Source of the DNA: Candidatus Sulfotelmatobacter sp.
GTDB lineage: Bacteria > Acidobacteriota > Terriglobia > Terriglobales > SbA1
Reading direction: 5' to 3'
Length of the DNA: 9,869 nucleotides
Assembly: GCA_030151135.1 (NCBI GenBank)
Contig: JASLEQ010000798.1
Span: forward strand, 1-9,869
Below the pieces are notes generated by a model. That model searched no databases. It was not told where the DNA came from and saw only the letters and a program-made list of their open reading frames with translations. Below are positions 7,496 to 9,869 of this stretch, piece by piece. Positions within the stretch are counted from its first letter, which is position 1. Every line of letters begins with the position of its first letter. Position numbers and translations under genes: made by a program.

Positions 7496-7651
7496 TCGGG
7501 GTGTTTTCCTTCGTCCGACGTCGCCGCGTGTTGTTCCATGCCGGATTTCGGCAGGCAAATTAAATTGCAGGAAACAGGAATGGTAACAAAGCGGTGCCAT
7601 GTTCTGCTCACCGGCGAAGTCGAAGTGTTCGATGTAGCGGAGATCATCCGC

Positions 7652-7679
7652 CCTATAAGCAGATGACAGGCAACGTCAC
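7652..7679 (-). promoter_or_regulatory. Weak candidate sigma70-type promoter upstream of kdsD
   Basis: The minus strand reads GTGACG, a 16-nt spacer, then TATAGG (4 of 6 consensus positions in each box), about 157 nt before the kdsD ATG. It lies in the 259-bp gap after the potassium channel gene, where a promoter would be needed if kdsD is transcribed separately. The match is weak, and I see nothing else definite in this gap. Confidence 0.2.
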
Positions 7680-7754
7680 TGCTTTAGTGGTATACAAGCA
7701 GGGCGTGAGATCGAGTTATTGCGGAACAATTGATCCATGCCTCGGACCCAAGCT

Positions 7755-8972
7755 TCAGAAGTGATCTCCATCCACCCGCACGCCCCAATCGGCGCGCGCC
7801 TTCTGTCCCAACACCGCCAACCCTCGCGCCTGAATTAGTCGGTCCCAGGGGCCCGCCTGCCAGTTGTCGCGAGCTTTCTCGAACTGCATCCACGCAGGCA
7901 GATTCAACATCAAGTTTCGCGCTGTGGCATGAACATAAGGCTCGTACATGCTACGCAATTTAGCCAGTTTCTCATGTGCCGCCTGGTCGCTCTTCAGACG
8001 CAAACCCGCACCTTGGAGCGCGACGCGCACTGCGTCGAATCCTTCATCCGTTAGCCGCGGTGCTGCCGCTGCGTCGTACCGCGCATTCACTACTTGTGCC
8101 AGGTCGACCGCCGCATGCCGCGCCATCGCAAACGTCAGCTTAGCCTGTCCTGGCTGTACCCCCTCAATGCCGATCAGCACCAGCGAGGTTACGTCCAGCA
8201 TCGTCGTCAGGGCTCCGAGCCACGACTGATTGCTGTGCTGCGAGCGGAAAAATGTCAGCACCGGATACGAAATTTGTGCTTCCAGCAACTCCGCCGACCA
8301 GCGCTCCCAATCCCGCAACACCTCATCCAGTACCGTTTGGTTGACGCCAGGCTGATCCGTTGTTCCAGCCAGTCGAATCAGCAATTCCGCCGCTGAGGGC
8401 GGCGATCCTGCTCGCGCATCCAGCATCGAGATCTGGATTTCGCGGCGGGAGAAAGCGGAATACACCACCGGGATGTACCCGATCACTACGCCTAGGAAAG
8501 CGAATCCCATCCCCGCTTCAAACACCGACAGGGCCCGCGCCGCAGCGGTCGTAGGTACGATATCCCCGTAACCGAGCGTGAAAAATGTCTCACCACTGTG
8601 GTACAGGATCTTCCCGAAGGTAAGTTTCTCGCCGCTGAGTTGCTCGTGCCCGCCAATTCCGTACTGTACCAATGAGAATCCCAAAATCAGGCCCGCCGCC
8701 CAGAATCCAAGCAGCAGAATCAACGACAGGGGCCCGAAGTATCCGAGAAAATTTTGCTGCCGCGAAGTCTTTTTAATACGCCGCGCAATGCCGCGCCAGG
8801 GAATCCAGGTCCGCCGGTAGAAGTAGGCCGTCAGCTTGAAATTCCGCATGACCCGCCGAGGCAGCACTACGGTCTCGAATGCGTCCAGCAGCACCACCCA
8901 GATAATGGCAATGCCGAAAACCGCTCCGACAATGTGCACATGCGAATTCATGGGCGCCAAAGGCATTTGCAT
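7755..8972 (-). CDS. Potassium channel family protein (pore-loop channel) with long uncharacterised C-terminal domain
   Basis: An inner-membrane ion channel of 405 residues. Hydrophobic segments lie at about 12-37, 78-104 and 148-173. Between the last two is a pore helix followed by the selectivity filter TLGYGD (132-137), a variant of the potassium signature TVGYGD, so K+ selectivity is likely. A basic linker (38-75) separates the first two segments. The C-terminal 230 residues are helical and soluble, starting SRREIQISMLDARAGSPPSAAELL. I see no Rossmann GxGxxG, so this is not an obvious RCK/TrkA-N domain and its function is unknown. Start codons at 8972, 8966 and 8951 are all possible and none has a good Shine-Dalgarno. 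I report the longest. It is flanked by gaps of about 220 and 259 bp, so it may be transcribed alone. Confidence 0.9.
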   Translation of the reverse strand: MQMPLAPMNSHVHIVGAVFGIAIIWVVLLDAFETVVLPRRVMRNFKLTAYFYRRTWIPWRGIARRIKKTSRQQNFLGYFGPLSLILLLGFWAAGLILGFSLVQYGIGGHEQLSGEKLTFGKILYHSGETFFTLGYGDIVPTTAAARALSVFEAGMGFAFLGVVIGYIPVVYSAFSRREIQISMLDARAGSPPSAAELLIRLAGTTDQPGVNQTVLDEVLRDWERWSAELLEAQISYPVLTFFRSQHSNQSWLGALTTMLDVTSLVLIGIEGVQPGQAKLTFAMARHAAVDLAQVVNARYDAAAAPRLTDEGFDAVRVALQGAGLRLKSDQAAHEKLAKLRSMYEPYVHATARNLMLNLPAWMQFEKARDNWQAGPWDRLIQARGLAVLGQKARADWGVRVDGDHF

Positions 8973-9021
8973 CTAGATGCGTCGGGAAGCTTACCAGATT
9001 CGCAGAGAGCTGTGACGTAGC

Positions 9022-9068
9022 TTTGTTGATCGGGAAGACCCAGTCATACTGGAAGATCGATCAACGAA
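9022..9068. repeat. Two-tier stem-loop (nested inverted repeats) in the intergenic region
   Basis: The outer arms are TTTGTTGATCG (9022-9032) and CGATCAACGAA (9058-9068): 8 perfect base pairs, one G-T wobble, then two more pairs. Inside is a second hairpin, CCAGT-CAT-ACTGG (9040-9052), with GGAAGA repeated on either side of the first inner arm (9033-9038, 9051-9056). On the minus strand it lies about 125 nt after the coiled-coil gene and 50 nt before the channel gene. It has no T-tract. It could be an RNA leader structure, a terminator of unusual form or a dispersed palindromic element. Confidence 0.55.
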
Positions 9069-9076
9069 ACAGACAG

Positions 9077-9095
9077 ATCCCTCACGCTTCGGGAT
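9077..9095. repeat. Short palindrome resembling dispersed intergenic repeats
   Basis: ATCCC (9077-9081) and GGGAT (9091-9095) enclose TCACGCTTC, giving a 5-bp hairpin. From memory, sequences of the form GATCCC-TCGCTTC-GGGAT recur between genes in acidobacterial genomes. This resemblance is unverified, and a single copy proves nothing. Confidence 0.35.
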
Positions 9096-9195
9096 GCAGA
9101 ATCGTGAAGAGCACCCCTCAACGCCGTGTTGATCTTTGTCAGGAGACATGGACGCGGGACCAACCGCGCCCGTTCCGCAAAAGCAAGAGTGCTAG

Positions 9196-9869
9196 TTACT
9201 GTGGTTTACTTTGCGGCTGCGTCGACGCGCTCGGCTGGGTTGACCCGGCAGCGGGCTTGGTCCCATCGGTCGGTTTCTTGGTTGTCTTTTTCTCGACTGC
9301 AGGTTTCTTTGCGGGCTCGGTATCGTCGACCACAACTTTCTTCGGAGGCGCAGCCTCAACTTGCGCTTCCAGCGTTTTCAACTGTCCGCGCAGCCGCGTC
9401 AGTTCCGCTTCCTTCGCCGACGACAGACTCTCGATCCGTTCCGCAAGTTGCTTCCGCGAATCCTCAAACTGGTTCAGATCGGTCGACAGAGACTGTAAAT
9501 CCTCTTTCGATCCAAAAGCTCCGGCCCCCTCCGTGACGCTACCCAGAACATCGTAAAGTGCATCAAGGTTCCGGTAGAGCTTGAATGTGGTCGGCAGATC
9601 TTCCGGCGAATTCCGCAGTTGACCGATGATCTCCGGCAGTGCTCCCTGCAAATTCCTTTGAATCGATTCGACGTTTCCTAATGCCTGCCTTTTGTAGTTC
9701 CCGTCGGCCTTCCATTTCTCGATTTTCAACCTCGAGAGGTCCGATTGCGCACTCTTCGATGTCGTATCCAACTGCGACAGTAGTCCGTTCAATTGCGTCA
9801 TAGAGGCATACGAAATGGGCGCCTGTCCGTTAGGGGAACCAGCCGCCGGCGTAGGACCAGATTGTCCGA
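9196..9869 (-). CDS. Coiled-coil protein with Lys/Pro/Thr-rich tail, 5' end cut by window edge
   Basis: I do not recognise a family. The 223 visible residues begin with a Gly/Pro/Ala/Ser linker (GQSGPTPAAGSPNGQAPISY), then a helical region with Leu/Asp/Asn-rich heptad-like spacing. A clear coiled coil lies around visible residues 119-172 (for example LNQFEDSRKQLAERIESL), and the end is a low-complexity tail of KKP, TQPS and KPQ repeats. Because the frame is open to the window edge and the Met at 9801 has no ribosome-binding site, I treat the gene as 5'-truncated. A signal peptide before the linker is plausible but lies outside the window. The composition suggests an exported or envelope-associated protein, which is inference. 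It stops with TAA at 9196, about 220 nt before the channel gene. Confidence 0.75.
   Translation of the reverse strand, partial: GQSGPTPAAGSPNGQAPISYASMTQLNGLLSQLDTTSKSAQSDLSRLKIEKWKADGNYKRQALGNVESIQRNLQGALPEIIGQLRNSPEDLPTTFKLYRNLDALYDVLGSVTEGAGAFGSKEDLQSLSTDLNQFEDSRKQLAERIESLSSAKEAELTRLRGQLKTLEAQVEAAPPKKVVVDDTEPAKKPAVEKKTTKKPTDGTKPAAGSTQPSASTQPQSKPQ

Noticed and set aside
7158..7586. Plus-strand open frame of 142 codons opposite kdsD
   Set aside because: It is a Ser/Arg/Pro-rich antisense shadow of a confidently identified gene.
7496..7600. 35-codon N-terminal extension of kdsD
   Set aside because: The family begins near the ATG at 7495 and the extension sequence shows no conserved feature.
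7684..7893. Minus-strand open frame of 69 codons overlapping the end of the channel gene
   Set aside because: It overlaps the well-supported channel gene in another frame and its composition (Gly/Arg-rich) is that of a GC-rich shadow frame.
9154..9169. CGCGG / CCGCG hairpin after the coiled-coil gene as a terminator
   Set aside because: The stem is only 5 bp and no T-run follows on the minus strand.

Overview
The window is a compact, GC-rich bacterial chromosome segment in which every supported gene lies on the minus strand. Gene content points to a Gram-negative heterotroph, most likely an acidobacterium (Acidobacteriota, Terriglobia/Koribacter-like). The evidence is a KdsD-type arabinose-5-phosphate isomerase (KDO/LPS synthesis), a lipoprotein-like seven-bladed-propeller 'lactonase' with GSPF-type blade ends (abundant in that phylum), and frequent TTG/GTG starts. 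The phylum call is inference from family knowledge, not from a marker gene.

Layout in the direction of transcription (right to left): a coiled-coil, Lys/Pro/Thr-tailed envelope-type protein entering from the right edge (9869-9196); a 220-bp gap with a two-tier stem-loop and a short palindrome; a potassium channel with a TLGYGD filter and a long uncharacterised C-terminal domain (8972-7755); kdsD with an in-frame insertion of about 36 residues in its sugar-isomerase domain (7495-6428); a 77-bp spacer with overlapping, mutually exclusive inverted repeats; a 69-residue protein of unknown function (6350-6141); proS (5881-4115); two tandem paralogous single-pass membrane proteins of 118 residues (4079-3723 and 3705-3349), closely spaced behind proS and probably co-transcribed with it; a beta-propeller lipoprotein-like gene with its own strong ribosome-binding site and a textbook terminator (3158-1905, terminator 1885-1850); and a class A penicillin-binding protein whose C-terminal end runs off the left edge (1686-1).

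The genes are mostly housekeeping and cell-envelope functions: peptidoglycan polymerisation, KDO precursor supply, ion transport and prolyl-tRNA charging. I see no phage, IS element, CRISPR array, tRNA, rRNA or toxin-antitoxin pair, and no convincing new multi-gene system. The items most worth a second look are the kdsD insertion, the tandem 118-residue paralogs behind proS, the overlapping inverted repeats ahead of the 69-residue gene, and the structured intergenic element at 9022-9097. No gene-free stretch exceeds 300 bases.
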